DNA of 64,000 nucleotides from Chaetoderma sp. LZ-2023a (GCA_034401795.1 CM067366.1:83048116-83112115); one strand, 5' to 3'; positions 8,369 through 18,799 are shown, counted from the stretch's first letter. Notes: generated by a model from the letters alone, not told the origin. A program made the numbers and translations.

Positions 8369-8748
8369 GTTGTCGTCAGGTCAATGAGTAATAAGAGTGT
8401 AAACTCTAAATGGGCGTCCGATATCCCATCCGTGCTGGCATATATGTTAATGGAGGGGCTGTCAAACAGGTGATTTACAGGTGTGAACAGGCTAGGAGTG
8501 ATGGCTTTCCATAGGTTGCTGTTGGCACCTGGGAGATACTCTATCACGTCCCGGCCGACTTCTACCAGTGAGCTGCTGTGTACACTGCCCAGAGGTTGAT
8601 GTAGTACATCGGCGTGTATGTATGTTGTGCCCCGCTGGGGCACCTCGAAGAGGACCCATTCTACACGGTACTGTACCACCCGTCTCCCCTCTAGAGAGGG
8701 TGAGATTACGTTCTCACCACCGGAGAGCAGCAGTCGGACAATCGGCAT
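8365..8748 (-). CDS. intact 127-residue beta-rich protein, candidate minor capsid/penton-like
   Basis: ATG at 8748 lies 13 nt from GTTTAAAC (8762-8768), with ATATAA between; the same core serves the divergent gene at 8787. The frame is intact and ends in a 4-base ATGA overlap with the next gene. Alternating hydrophobic strands dominate: VVQYRVEWVLFEVP, TYIHADVLHQPLGSVH, then INIYASTDGISDAHLEFTLL before LLIDL. A small all-beta protein whose last strand follows a charged loop fits a single jelly-roll minor capsid protein of Polinton-like viruses, but this is inferred from the strand pattern only. Confidence 0.5.
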   Translation of the reverse strand: MPIVRLLLSGGENVISPSLEGRRVVQYRVEWVLFEVPQRGTTYIHADVLHQPLGSVHSSSLVEVGRDVIEYLPGANSNLWKAITPSLFTPVNHLFDSPSINIYASTDGISDAHLEFTLLLLIDLTTT

Positions 8749-8786
8749 GGTTATATGTCCTGTTTAAACCCCTCCTATAGCGTGCT
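8749..8786. promoter_or_regulatory. divergent viral promoter-like signal for 8748(-) and 8787(+)
   Basis: Palindromic GTTTAAAC at 8762-8769. Leftward, ATATAA precedes ATG 8748; rightward, CTATAGC precedes ATG 8787. The clearest two-way site. Confidence 0.55.
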
Positions 8787-9558
8787 ATGGAACCCATATT
8801 TGCTCACTCGACTGGTCTTGCTGACCTGGCAGATGTGTACACAGTTGATGCTGCCAAGGTAGAAGAGAGCGATGACAAGTCATTCGCCCTACAGTACGAA
8901 GCAAACTCAAAGACATTCTCCCTCCACCCCATTGGTGGTGATGGGGTGGAGCTGCTCGTAGACCTCAGGGATGTGCCAAAGGAGCGCCTGGGTCGCAACA
9001 TAGATGGGCACAAGATCGTGTTTCGGTACGGTTTCCCAAAGAGGAAGTACATCCTCGAGCCGTTGATTGAGCTCTCAGATACAGAGATTGCAGACATCAA
9101 CACCCTAAATAACGACCTCAGCTTTCATCTGGTCAAACCCTATTCGAGCGGTGCCCTGCCGATGGCCCATGATGGCCTGCTATTGAGCCTGGCAAAAAAC
9201 CTACAGTTCATATTTGAGACCTGACGACGGTGGGTCACCGGATCGGGGTTACAGATGGAACGCTCCTGCTGCGTCGTCCATTCGATGGACCAGAAGAAGC
9301 TGTCAACCTCCAGGAGGGCACCCTACGGGTAGATGGTGTCTTACATGTCTCCAAAAGCAAGGGAAGGGTGCTGTTAAACTGCTTCAGCGAGTCGGACTCA
9401 CTAGCTCGCAAACGACTCATACAGTCCTAGAGCTACGTTTCTTAACCGGCGGCAGAGTGAAGCAGCTAGCCCCTACCCCTGAGGGGATGAAGATCACTAT
9501 CGATCCGGATGGAACAGGGCTCGATCTGGCACATATATTTCTCGAGGGGTCACTCTGA
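8787..9558 (+). pseudogene. beta-rich viral protein, about 257 codons, frameshifted
   Basis: ATG at 8787 follows GTTTAAAC (8762-8768) and CTATAGC. The first 145 codons are open: MEPIFAHSTGLADLADVYTV, then strands around FSLHPIGGDGVELLVDL and GHKIVFRYGFPKRKYILEPL. A TGA at 9222-9224 ends this frame. Other frames continue with GTLLLRRPFDG, GTLRVDGVLHVSKSKGRVLL and, after another shift, VLELRFLTGG and MKITIDPDGTGLDL to the stop at 9556-9558. The repeated short strands resemble a spike or fibre-like virion protein, but no family is recognised. Two frameshifts are needed. Confidence 0.45.
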
Positions 9559-9560
9559 TC

Positions 9561-9583
9561 AGTTTAACTCTTCATATATAGCC
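9561..9583 (+). promoter_or_regulatory. viral promoter-like signal for 9584(+)
   Basis: AGTTTAAC, then ATATATAGCC, then ATG at 9584. It starts 3 nt after the previous gene's TGA (9556-9558). Confidence 0.5.
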
Positions 9584-9990
9584 ATGATTCTCATCATACT
9601 GCTCGTGCTGGTGTCTAAAGCAGTGGCACAGGGCACTGAGACTGCCATGATATTGGATGCCAAGTCGGCCCACTTCCGGGATGACCCCCAGTACAATCAT
9701 TGGGTCGACCCCTTGTGGAGAAACATTTATGACCGCTTTCACCCACGTGAAGAGATCTGTCTGCCACTTCTATGGGGTGGAGAGGGTAGGCCGTGGTTGT
9801 CTGCTGGAAACCCCTGCTTAGCACCAGATTCTCTGCGTAACATGTGAACATGCCAGAGTCTGCCGTGATTCACATGCTGATCACTTTAGCCTCCTCCCAG
9901 GTGAGCGTTATCAAGGTAGATGGAAGCCCTATGGGTGGTCCCAATATGCCGATGTGACTCTGGCAGAGACTACGTGTTTGTCTGAGCCTA
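9584..9990 (+). pseudogene. secreted/envelope-type viral protein, truncated at the element edge
   Basis: ATG at 9584 follows AGTTTAAC (9561-9568) and ATATATAGCC. The first residues MILIILLVLVSKAVAQG form a typical cleavable signal peptide. The exported part then begins with a Trp-containing segment (PQYNHWVDPLWRNIYDRFHP). A frame change near 9780-9830 leads into a cysteine-rich stretch (LCVTCEHARVCRDSHADH). Coding appearance stops at about 9990, where an AG microsatellite and a different repeat begin, so most of the ectodomain and any membrane anchor are missing. A secreted protein at the edge of a Polinton-like element could be an envelope glycoprotein; too little remains to assign a class. 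Confidence 0.45.
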
Positions 9991-10009
9991 CACAGAATAG
10001 AGAGAGAGA

Positions 10010-11235
10010 GAGAGGCCGGCCCACAATACGCACAAACATAGATAAAACCAATTTCGGCCTCAAAATAAATCAAATAAAAAAATCCAATATGGCCGCCAAG
10101 CACGATATATATTGATAGGCCCATAGTGGCCAGTCTTTTTGATAGATCAACTTTTCTTGAACAAATTTTAATGGCCCTTCGTCCCTAATCATATATCACA
10201 AATTTCCGCCTGATCGCTTCAGTAGTTCTGGGGCAGAAGTTGTTTTTGCGAGGACGAGGTCATTCATGATGAACCATTTGGTCAATCAAGCACACTTGAA
10301 CAAACTTGAGTGAGCTCTTGCCCTAGATCATATTACATGAGGTTTGAATTGATCCCTCAAACGGTTTTGGAGAAGATTTTTAAAGACATTTCTAAAAATC
10401 GACCGAAATCCAAGATGGCCACTGGTCAAATTAGCCGATCGGCTTCTTTTGAACAAAATGAAATCTCTATGCCATAAGGATGCTTCCTGCCAAATATAAT
10501 TCAAATTGGCCCAGAAGTTCCCATTGCTTTAGCATGGGAGCTTTTGGCGGGAAAATGATCCAAGATGGCTGCCAAACCGTTTATCCAACATTTTCGAAAA
10601 TTGCAAACTTCAGATTCAGAATACCCAAACACCTATATAAAACGAATTTCGGCCTCAAAATCCATAAAATAAAAAAATCCAATATGGCTGCCAAACACAC
10701 TATATACTGATTGGTGCACCGCGGCCATGTTCTTTGACGAATCAACTTCTCTTGAACAAACATTAATGGCCCTTAGTCGCTAATTATATATCACAAATTT
10801 CGGCCTGATCGCTTCAGCGGTTCTGGGGAAGAAGTAGATTTTGCGAAAACTAGGTCATCCAAGATGGCCACTGAACCATTTGGTCAATCAAGTTCTCTTG
10901 AACAAACTTGGTTCAGTTCTTGCCCTAGATCATATTTCGTGAGTTCTGAATCGATTCCTCAAACCATTTCGGAGAAGATTTTTTAAGACGTTTCTAAAAA
11001 TCTGCCAAAATTCAAGATGGCCGCCGGCCTAATTGGTCGATTGGCTTCCTTTGAACAAATTTGCATCTCTATGCCGTAAGGATGCTTCCTGCCAAATGTA
11101 ATTGAAATTGGCCTAGCGGTTCTTGAGAAGAAGTCGTTTAAAGGAAAAGTTGATGGACGGACGACGGACGACGAACATACGACGGACGGTCGCCACGACA
11201 TAAGCTCACTTGGCCTTTCAGGCCAGGTTAGCTAA
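10010..11235 (+). repeat. dispersed repeat, two tandem units of about 594 bp
   Basis: Two similar units (about 10030-10600 and 10625-11220) share landmarks such as ATTTCGGCCTCAAAAT, TCCAATATGGC(C/T)GCCAA, TTGAACAAA, CGCTTCAG(T/C)(A/G)GTTCTGGGG and AAGGATGCTTCCTGCCAAAT. The right end carries GACGGACGACGGACGACGAA and a short hairpin AGCTCACTTGGCC/GGCCAGGTTAGCT. It has no coding capacity I can see. An inverted copy of the second unit lies near 62088-62690. This style of repeat is common in mollusc genomes. It directly follows the viral block, so the truncation point of the virus is at or near 9990-10010. Confidence 0.75.
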
Positions 11236-11284
11236 TAGTTAAATAACTATATGTAGTCTGCGGTTTGATTGACAGACTAATATA
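11236..11284. other. short spacer
   Basis: AT-rich sequence between the dispersed repeat and the retrotransposon fragment; nothing recognised. Confidence 0.4.
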
Positions 11285-12265
11285 TTATGCTAAGACATTT
11301 GTTACTGCTGGACATACGCTTAGCGTATTTTTAAAGGCATTTTGCCTTTTAATGGTGCATTTTGAAACATAGTTCAATACCGCTTTACAAATCTCAGTGT
11401 CCCCTACATTAAATAGAGAGAGGCCGGCCCTGTGGTTGATGGCGTTGATGTTATTATACGACATTAAGAATACAAAATTTTCATTTAAGATAAAATTAGA
11501 GATATCTACAACTGAGTTGAGGGAATTGAATAGAGTCAGTCTTTCGATTTCATAGAATGGGCAGTGAGCGATGAAATGGTTCCCTTCCTCAACAATTCCA
11601 GCAGAGCAAAGTAAGCACACTCTTTTCTCTACTGAAGTTTTCGGGACAGTATACCGTCCCACTTCTATCTGGAGCTTATGCGCACTGATTCTGAGTTTGG
11701 CAAAATCCTTCCGCCTAGAATAGTTTCCATGAACTAATAGATAGTTTTCAATATTGAAGTTATTTTTGAAAGTCCTGTAAGTTCGAAGTTTAGATCCTTG
11801 TTGGAATTTGCCAACACGGCATATAACATCCCTATTTATATGGAGAAGCCAGACCGATTTGTACCTCGTTTCCATGGCGTCTTTTAGTAGTCTGGAAGAT
11901 TCATTTTTATTTATGGTGGTTTGATTGGTCCAAATTTCTTGAAGGTTAAAATTTGTCCATAGATTTTTTACACGTGTTGACCAATTTGTTTCACCTAACG
12001 AGGCGCAAGAATGCATATAAGCATAATGAACTATTGTCTCAGAGTCAATGTCACATAACCTCATCCAGAATTTCACTGCTTGGGACAAGAGAGGTATTAT
12101 TAGGGAAGACTGCCCAAGTTCACTCCTCACAGCGGCATTCGTAGTTTTACTCTCAACTCCTAATATATATTTTCAAAAATTGATAAGGACTTTCTCAACA
12201 GGTACATTATCTCCTAACATCATAAAGTTGTGTTCATTGCTACCGATTTTTCAACAAACTTATCG
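11285..12265 (-). pseudogene. 3' fragment of a non-LTR retrotransposon (post-RT C-terminal domain)
   Basis: An open frame of 281 codons (12130-11285) extends upstream, with one stop, to about 12265. It has the usual look of the region downstream of the reverse transcriptase in animal non-LTR elements: GVESKTTNAAVRSELGQSSL, a basic YRTFKNNFNIENYLLV segment, and RISAHKLQIEVGRYTV. These are followed by a CxxC...HxxxxC zinc-like motif (VCLLCSAGIVEEGNHFIAHC). No reverse transcriptase core or endonuclease is present, consistent with 5' truncation or later breakage. Exact clade (RTE-, CR1- or Jockey-like) cannot be set from this part alone. The open length suggests it is fairly recent. Confidence 0.65.
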
Positions 12266-12269
12266 TTAA

Positions 12270-13600
12270 TTTTAATATACTGGTATCTCAGCCGTCCCTG
12301 GACCGATTTCAATTCTGTTTTCAGATTCGTCTTTCCTGATAAATTGGGCCAGTAATAAGGAATTACGCAACACGGACAACTCTATAAAGGGAAAGCTACC
12401 AACCACACAGCCTACGCTTACTGCGCGCGGCCTGCGTGAGCTATCTCTAATGACGCTCATGCGCGCTGGGCGCTTTTGCGGACTAATTATTTGAACGTTC
12501 TCTTGGTTGGCTACACGCAACTATGTATCAACTGGGATGTGGCTGGAGCATTTCAGAAAGGCCATTTCGTACCCGGGTAATCCGGGTTGGTCTGTACCCG
12601 ACTGAGCGATCCGTGCCACATTACTATTAGTGGCCCAGTGTGGTAATATAAAACATTGGCTCATTTCCTATGTATTGCGTCATGACACAAAGGGAAAGTC
12701 ATCATGGCTTGACATTTTGATGTCTCAATTTGATAGCCAATAATTTTAAAAAGGGCGAATGATTTATGTGCAGTCAACTCATTTCAAATGGTGGATCCAC
12801 GTCAGTTAACATTTGTGTGTGATACCGAAGGGAATTAACTCTTTCATCCTACTTCCATTTTAATGTACATTATGGTTTGAAGAAAATAATTCTGCTGGAT
12901 ATTTTGAGGACAGTCTGAAAGTCTATACTGCCACAAATGGCATTCTTCCTCGGAATATTTGACAGGTTTCAAAATGGATCTAGTGAAGCTAACATTGCTG
13001 AAGCACAGGATGAAAGGGGTTAATTTGGTTTCACTCCGTATGTGCAAAGACACGGGCGGCTAAGATCTTTCTAATTTATGGACAAAGCTTACTGAAATGA
13101 TTGTCTTAATTGACATATTGGATGATTTATTTACTTTGTTGTAATATATTGTACTGGTCATATCACAAATTTGCTAGTATTTTTCTTATAATGTACGCCA
13201 GATATTGTAAATGCACACTGGTATTAGTTTCCGTGGCAAAAAGATCTGTTCATTTCTTTATGGTGTATTGTCTGGTTTCCATTTTGGAAGGGTGTTGCTG
13301 GAAGTTGTTGCTGGATCTACCAGTAATGGGTGTGGGCAGCACCATTCACAGAATGTTATTCTGATGAACACCATATTATAAGTGAAGTGACATATGTAAT
13401 TTTCCTTTAAATACTGACTGTTGTTTACTCGCTGACGCTTGTCAATATGATTTATGGTAAAATTGATATCTCTGTTCTGAATCTTAAATTTGTGGGCGGC
13501 GGTGTTATGTTTATGTATGAATAAGTAGTGTTGAAATTGGCTAGTGTGAGGGGCGATAACTCATGTTGCCTTAAGCACGTACTGGGGACAGAACCGCTCA
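12270..13600. other. non-coding stretch
   Basis: AT-rich, with scattered short open frames only. No gene, RNA or repeat structure recognised. Confidence 0.4.
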
Positions 13601-13833
13601 AGCTACCACCAGTGGCGTCGTGCCCAAGGTGCACGGGGGAGCCCGCCCCCCCCCCCCCCCAAACAAAAGAAATTTTTTTAAACAGCACTGATCGTGAAAC
13701 AGCTAAATATACATAATTAAAAACTCTGCAAAAGTTTGCAGTCTCATTCCGCCGGTGCAAGTGTGTTACGGGATGCGTGGGAATATGGGATGGATGCACA
13801 TGCTGTATTCTGACAACTGACCCAGCCTGTTTC

Positions 13834-14278
13834 CAGCGGTGTAGCAAGTTTTTCACGTCAAGGGGAGCGAGGTCTAAAAAGGTGCCATCCTACTTGAGCG
13901 AGGACCCGCATACCAATTAGACGTCGGAATCTGCTTAAATTTCCTTAATAAAGAGAAAATAGCATCCCAGCGTCGCCAATTATTTTATTCTACAGAGAAA
14001 GTATCGTGTATTCTACTATTCCTTGTCTTGATGTAGCGTAATTAAAACTAAAAGTCTCAACATAGCGAGGAACAAGCATGACAAGAAGACATTAACAACG
14101 TTGTACATTCACAAAGTTCTAATATTCAATGTAGATTAACTTGTTAAAGGTGGCTTGGGAGTTGGGACGTCCAGAAACCTGTATGTGTTACGGACATGAT
14201 TTAGCCGCCACATTTGGGAAGATTGGTCCAGGGGGAGCGCCCCCCCCCCCCACCTGCTCCCCATGGCTACGCTACTGC
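13834..14278. mobile_element. possible non-autonomous DNA transposon (MITE-like)
   Basis: The left part carries CAGCGGTGTAGCAAG followed by GGGGAGCG. The right part carries, inverted, GCTCCCCATGGCTACGCTACTG preceded by a C-run at about 14237-14250. CAG(T/C)(G/A)GCGTAGC termini followed by a G-run are usual for several animal DNA-transposon families. A similar CAGTGGCGTCGTGCC plus C-run (13611-13662) lies just to the left and may be a second end. No transposase. Target duplication not determined. Confidence 0.3.
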
Positions 14279-14289
14279 CTGTTTCTCGT

Positions 14290-15000
14290 GCTATTCGATC
14301 AAAACTAAGGATCTGTATTATGCTTTCAGGTTATGACATTTTAGCTTTCACATTACCAATGGTAATATGAAAGTAAAAAAAAGTCATAATCTCAAAGCAC
14401 AATACTGTTGCTCAATTATCACTCGGTGTCGTCGGTAAGGCCGAGCGATTTGATGTATGACGTCACTTAGTTAGTTAACCATGGCCGACACTTAAGGAAA
14501 ATACACGTTTTAATCTAGATCACTAATTTTATTCTACGAATTTAATAAATATTTCAACTTACAAAACTATAAATACTATAACGATGCTAGAAATAATATA
14601 ATTATGATTAATAAAGATGAAAACACGGTTGATTATGATGAATACCTTCTATAACTTCTTACACTATTCAAACTCACTCTTCGCAACAATCCGCCAGCTA
14701 CAGTATCTAACTGAACTCTCAAAACGACTAACCAATTCTACCGACAACAATAACAATAACTATCCTCTAGCAAGAGCACACCACAACTGTCCAGAGTATT
14801 ACAAATCAGCCATCCTTTCATGCTCAAACTACCACTCCTCTCTTAGATCATACACATCCATGCACCAGACAACCATTAAAGTGTCAAATTGCAAATAAAG
14901 TGGTCACACTGACTGACCACTTCATCTACAGACAAACTGAACGTGAGTGTCATTCCAGACATTAATACCAACATGTGGCCGTGGGAACATACATAGCCTA
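14290..15000. other. non-coding stretch
   Basis: AT-rich; a 93-codon open frame at 14617-14898 has no recognisable domain and looks like chance. Contains one TGACGTCA site near 14458. Confidence 0.35.
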
Positions 15001-15004
15001 TTGA

Positions 15005-15075
15005 CGTATGGGCGTGTGCGTGCGTGCATGCGTGCGTGCGTGTGCGTGTGTGCGTGTGTGCGTGCGTGCGTGCCA
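15005..15075. repeat. (TGCG)n/(TG)n microsatellite
   Basis: Runs of GTGCGTGC and TGTGCG units. Confidence 0.9.
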
Positions 15076-15129
15076 CAAATTTGTAAACCTTTACTTTTAT
15101 GTAATATATAATTCTGTTAATTTTGAACT

Positions 15130-15376
15130 ATCCCCCCCTCCCACCCCGGAGACGGACTTACTACCTACAATTCTATCTCTCTCCACAGCACCCCCATCCA
15201 CACCACCCCATCCCTCCCTCCTCTTCCCCCTCCCTCCTCCCCTCCCCCTGCCTCCCCCTCTCTCTCTCTCCCTCCCTCCCTCGCCCTTTCTCTCTCTCTC
15301 TCTCCCTGCCCCCCTCCCCCTTTATCTCTCTCTCTCTCTCTCTCTCACATACAGACAGACAGACAGACAGACATAT
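15130..15376. repeat. C/T-rich low-complexity tract ending in (AGAC)n
   Basis: Polypyrimidine sequence with several (CT)n blocks, ending with six AGAC units at about 15351-15373. Confidence 0.85.
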
Positions 15377-15379
15377 TAC

Positions 15380-16800
15380 ACGTGCTTTCCGCTTTCGGTC
15401 AGAGTAATTAATAGATAGGGTGAATAATAGGGGGAAAATCCAATTTATTATGCTCTATGGGGCAGCGTGGAGGTCCGAGTGATGGCTGACATCATACGCT
15501 GACCAGTGTAAAGGACAACGTATCTACTTTGTTTCCATTCTCCATATTTCTCCTTGTGTACGCCGCGGTGTGTTGGTAGCCTAGTAGCTGAGCACCGTTC
15601 TATACAAATCTAGATTCGCCCGTTACTATGGCAACTCGTTTTACGCTCTTGTCGTATTCGATCCATAAATGTTGTATATTACGCTTTGTGTGATATACTA
15701 AGGACGAATCTGTCTGTATATTGTAACCTATATGAAAAGCGCCACTCAAGTTAGCGGTAATGTGTAAATAAACTATGAATTTCAGAAAGGCTAATATACA
15801 GTGTCTAATAATAGTACGTAAATAAATAGTACGGCCAGACCTACTACTAAAACGATAATAATCCCAGTAATATGTAGGCATAATACGTTTATCAACGCAG
15901 CAGTTTGTAGAGGATAGCATTTTGATATACATATGTAGAGTAAGCAAATACAGCCGAACACTTAATTGTGTCACAGCGCGACAGGAAGGTCTTGTTGTAA
16001 GTACAGATATAATCATATACACAAGCATATACTATGATTGTTTAATGGCAAGTCTACTCTCTACACCATATAGTTAAATAGCGTAGAGTGGCTATAACCA
16101 TAGATCTGAAAAGCAGTAGACCGCTCATGACCCTCGCAAAGGCGGTATTTCAGAGTTCAGTATTTCCTCACCAGATGTATAGTCTACAAATTTACGTCTG
16201 CTCAATTTCTCTTACAATTATCAAAAGAAAATTCAGTCATTTTTGGAGGCTGTATTTATGCGGCTGATCGTCTGCGTCCGCCAGTCAGTGAATACCCGGC
16301 CATGCACAATTGTGAATCTACTGAACACACGTCACCGGCGGTCGGGACAACTAGTCACATAGAGAAGGTATGCGGACTAGCAGTCGAACCAGCAGTATTT
16401 TTTATTATTTGTATGTATGGGTAATAAGCGAGATTCCGATCTCGCGCGCGCAAAGAATTATGGGATCGCGCCGGGATAAACAAACACTGGCAGGCCGGTA
16501 TAAAGCGTATTCGGGTAGTTATGTAGAGGCTACGTATTTGATGTAGGTATTAGTTTCACAGAATGCACCCCAAATATCAGTTTACAGGTCAAATGTCCAA
16601 TCTGTAATGTTTTATTGGTAATGGTAATTTGGCTGCGTATTTATGACTATAACAACATGTGTGGAGGTGATAGGTTATCATGTTCACGCGGCGTTCCATT
16701 GCGTACCCTCTAAACTATCTAGCTATAGTAGGCCTATACCTAAAGCTTTATTTGTGTCAATTGTATTCTTTAATGGATAAGCTAGTAAAAAGTTTGCACA
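15380..16800. other. non-coding stretch with a weak dispersed repeat
   Basis: No convincing gene. The part at about 16255-16365 (GGCTGATCGTCTGCGTCCGC, then CACCGGCGGTCGGGACAACT) resembles 29620-29725, so it is probably a decayed repeat. Confidence 0.35.
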
Positions 16801-16826
16801 GTGGTTAAAAATATTCCAATCTTTGT

Positions 16827-16936
16827 TTAGTCAGTGTTCATTTGACTACAGGAATGACTGGCTAAATAAACGGGCCAGTCATTCCAGTGCTCAATTTTCA
16901 AGAAAGTCTCTTGACGTGCAAATGGACACTGACTAA
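16827..16936. repeat. foldback element, family Q
   Basis: Nested inverted repeats: outer arms TTAGTCAGTGTTCATTTG (left) and its reverse complement with one mismatch (right). The inner stem is GGAATGACTGGC (16851-16862) pairing with 16874-16885. Related copies at 28551-28691 and 58708-58819. Confidence 0.7.
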
Positions 16937-17499
16937 GCTGTCGAAAACAGCGTCTGCAGTAATTACAGGAAACATTTGCAGGACAACAGAAATCTATTCT
17001 TATGAATTAAAGTGGTACATTTACAAAGAAAAAGCTTCTATTGGTCTACACATATAGAAAAATATGGAAAGTTATAGAAAAGAAAAGTGGAATGACTCAA
17101 AGTGCTTACTGTACTGGTTTTGCTGGGTAAGTAATCAAACGAATATAAGAACAACTTATAATAACAACATAATACACTATAATACAGATAATAATTCATG
17201 TACATGTATATTGAAACAAATTTGACTGGGAGCCATTTACTACCATAGTAGGAATACGTTCAAGTCAAGTCAACTTCGGTTCAAAATATTAAAGAGCTCT
17301 CCTCTATCTATGTCTTGAAATATACATGTACGCACAGGAATTCCAACTATTAACGGGTGCATGAGTCAGTCATGAGATTAATGACTATTAAATACGGCCA
17401 AGTAGTTTTGATATCACTGACTAACACAAGCCTTGCATCAGGCACAGATTTGAAAATATAAACCTAAATATAGCAAAACGATCTTAAAATATATACCAT

Positions 17500-17682
17500 A
17501 TGGCAATTATAATATCATCCTTCCCATCCATACTCCCTTCCCCCCTTCGCACACATCCCGCGCCCCGCGCCCCCCCCCCCCCCCCCATTCCTCCCCCTCT
17601 CTCTTCCTCCCTCTCTCCATCTTTTCTCTTCCCGGCCCTGTCCATCTCCCTAGTTCTCTCCATTCCTGTCCCCACCGCTCGC

Positions 17683-17746
<64 letters not shown>

Positions 17747-17939
17747 CCTCTTTCCTTACCGCCCCCCCCTCTCCATCCTCGCACCCGTCCTGGCCCATCG
17801 CCCTCTCTCACACACTCGTTCACCCCACCCACCGTTCTCTCTCTCCCCCTCTCTCTCCCTCTCTTTTTTCTCTCTCTCCCTTCACCCCCACCCCCCACTA
17901 ATTCATTCCCACTCCCTCCCTCCCCTCTTTCTTTTTCTG

Positions 17940-17989
<50 letters not shown>

Positions 17990-18476
17990 CCCCCCCCTCC
18001 CTCTCTCTCTCTCGACCCCCTCCATCTATCTCGCTTCGTCTCACTCTCTCTACCCATCTTCCCCACCCCCTCGCCTCCCCTCCCACCCTGGCCACTCGTC
18101 ATCTCTCTGTTTCTCCCCATTTCTCTCACCTCCCCTTCCTCGGGTCTCTCCCTCCCTCCCTTGTTCCTCTCCATACCACATTCACTCCATCCCGCCCCAT
18201 CCCCATTAACCCCACCATCACTCACCTCTCTTTCTCTCTCCCCCCTCGCTTCTCACGCTGACCCCTTTCTCTCTCATTCTCTCCATTTCTCTCCCCACCC
18301 TCACTCCCCGCCCTCTCCCTCCCTCCCTCACCCTCTCCCCGCCCCCTTCGCCTCACTCTCTCTACCTCTCCCTCCATCCTCGCACCCTCCCTCCCTTCCT
18401 AGTGGCCCTCTCCCTCTCTCATCCACCCCTCTCGCCCCTCTACTCCATCCCGCCCCTCCATGCCGTCCTCCCTCAT

Positions 18477-18516
<40 letters not shown>

Positions 18517-18715
18517 GCCCTGGCCCCTTTCCGTCTCTCTCATTTTCTCCATCTCTCGCCCTCCCTCACCTTCACCCCGTCCCCTTCGTCTCACTCTACC
18601 TCGGCCTCCATCCTCGCACCCTCCCTTCATCCCCAGTGGCCATCTCCCTGTCTCTCGTCCACCCCCTCTCCCCCTCTCTCTCTACTCCCTCCATCCCGTC
18701 CCCCTCCCTCCCTCC

Positions 18716-18790
<75 letters not shown>

Positions 18791-18795
18791 ACGCA
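17500..18795 (+). repeat. 1.3 kb homopyrimidine (C/T) tract
   Basis: Almost all bases on this strand are C or T, with only scattered A and G. It includes pure (CT)n blocks at about 17684-17741, 17941-17988, 18481-18512 and 18725-18789, and C-runs near 17570-17587. Long open frames rich in Ser/Leu/Pro or Glu/Arg over it are artefacts of the repeat. Confidence 0.92.
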
Positions 18796-18799
18796 TGCC

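Larger units (their letters stand above)
1..9990. mobile_element. Polinton/Maverick-like integrated DNA virus, virion-gene module, degraded and truncated
   Basis: About sixteen short genes are packed on both strands with gaps of a few bases or small overlaps, unlike the exon-intron style of the rest of the window, and base composition is visibly richer in GC. Seen directly: a P-loop ATPase (2956-3987), a beta-rich capsid-like protein (1207-2195), proteins with C-terminal membrane anchors (750-1130, 5772-7049), acidic and coiled-coil small proteins, and a signal-peptide protein at the right edge. This combination is typical of Polinton/adintovirus virion modules. No integrase, type B DNA polymerase or cysteine protease is visible, and no terminal inverted repeat was found. 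The right side breaks off inside the secreted-protein gene near 9990; the left side runs off the window. Many frameshifts and stops mark it as an inactive relic, though some genes are intact. Confidence 0.72.

Noticed and set aside
1-9990. PolB, retroviral-type integrase or adenain-like protease in the viral block
   Set aside because: No DTDS/YxDT-like polymerase motifs, DDE core or His-Asp-Cys protease pattern could be recognised in any frame read.
15600-16028. 142-codon open frame on the minus strand
   Set aside because: No domain, no splice context, odd composition and no neighbour support; likely chance in AT-rich DNA.
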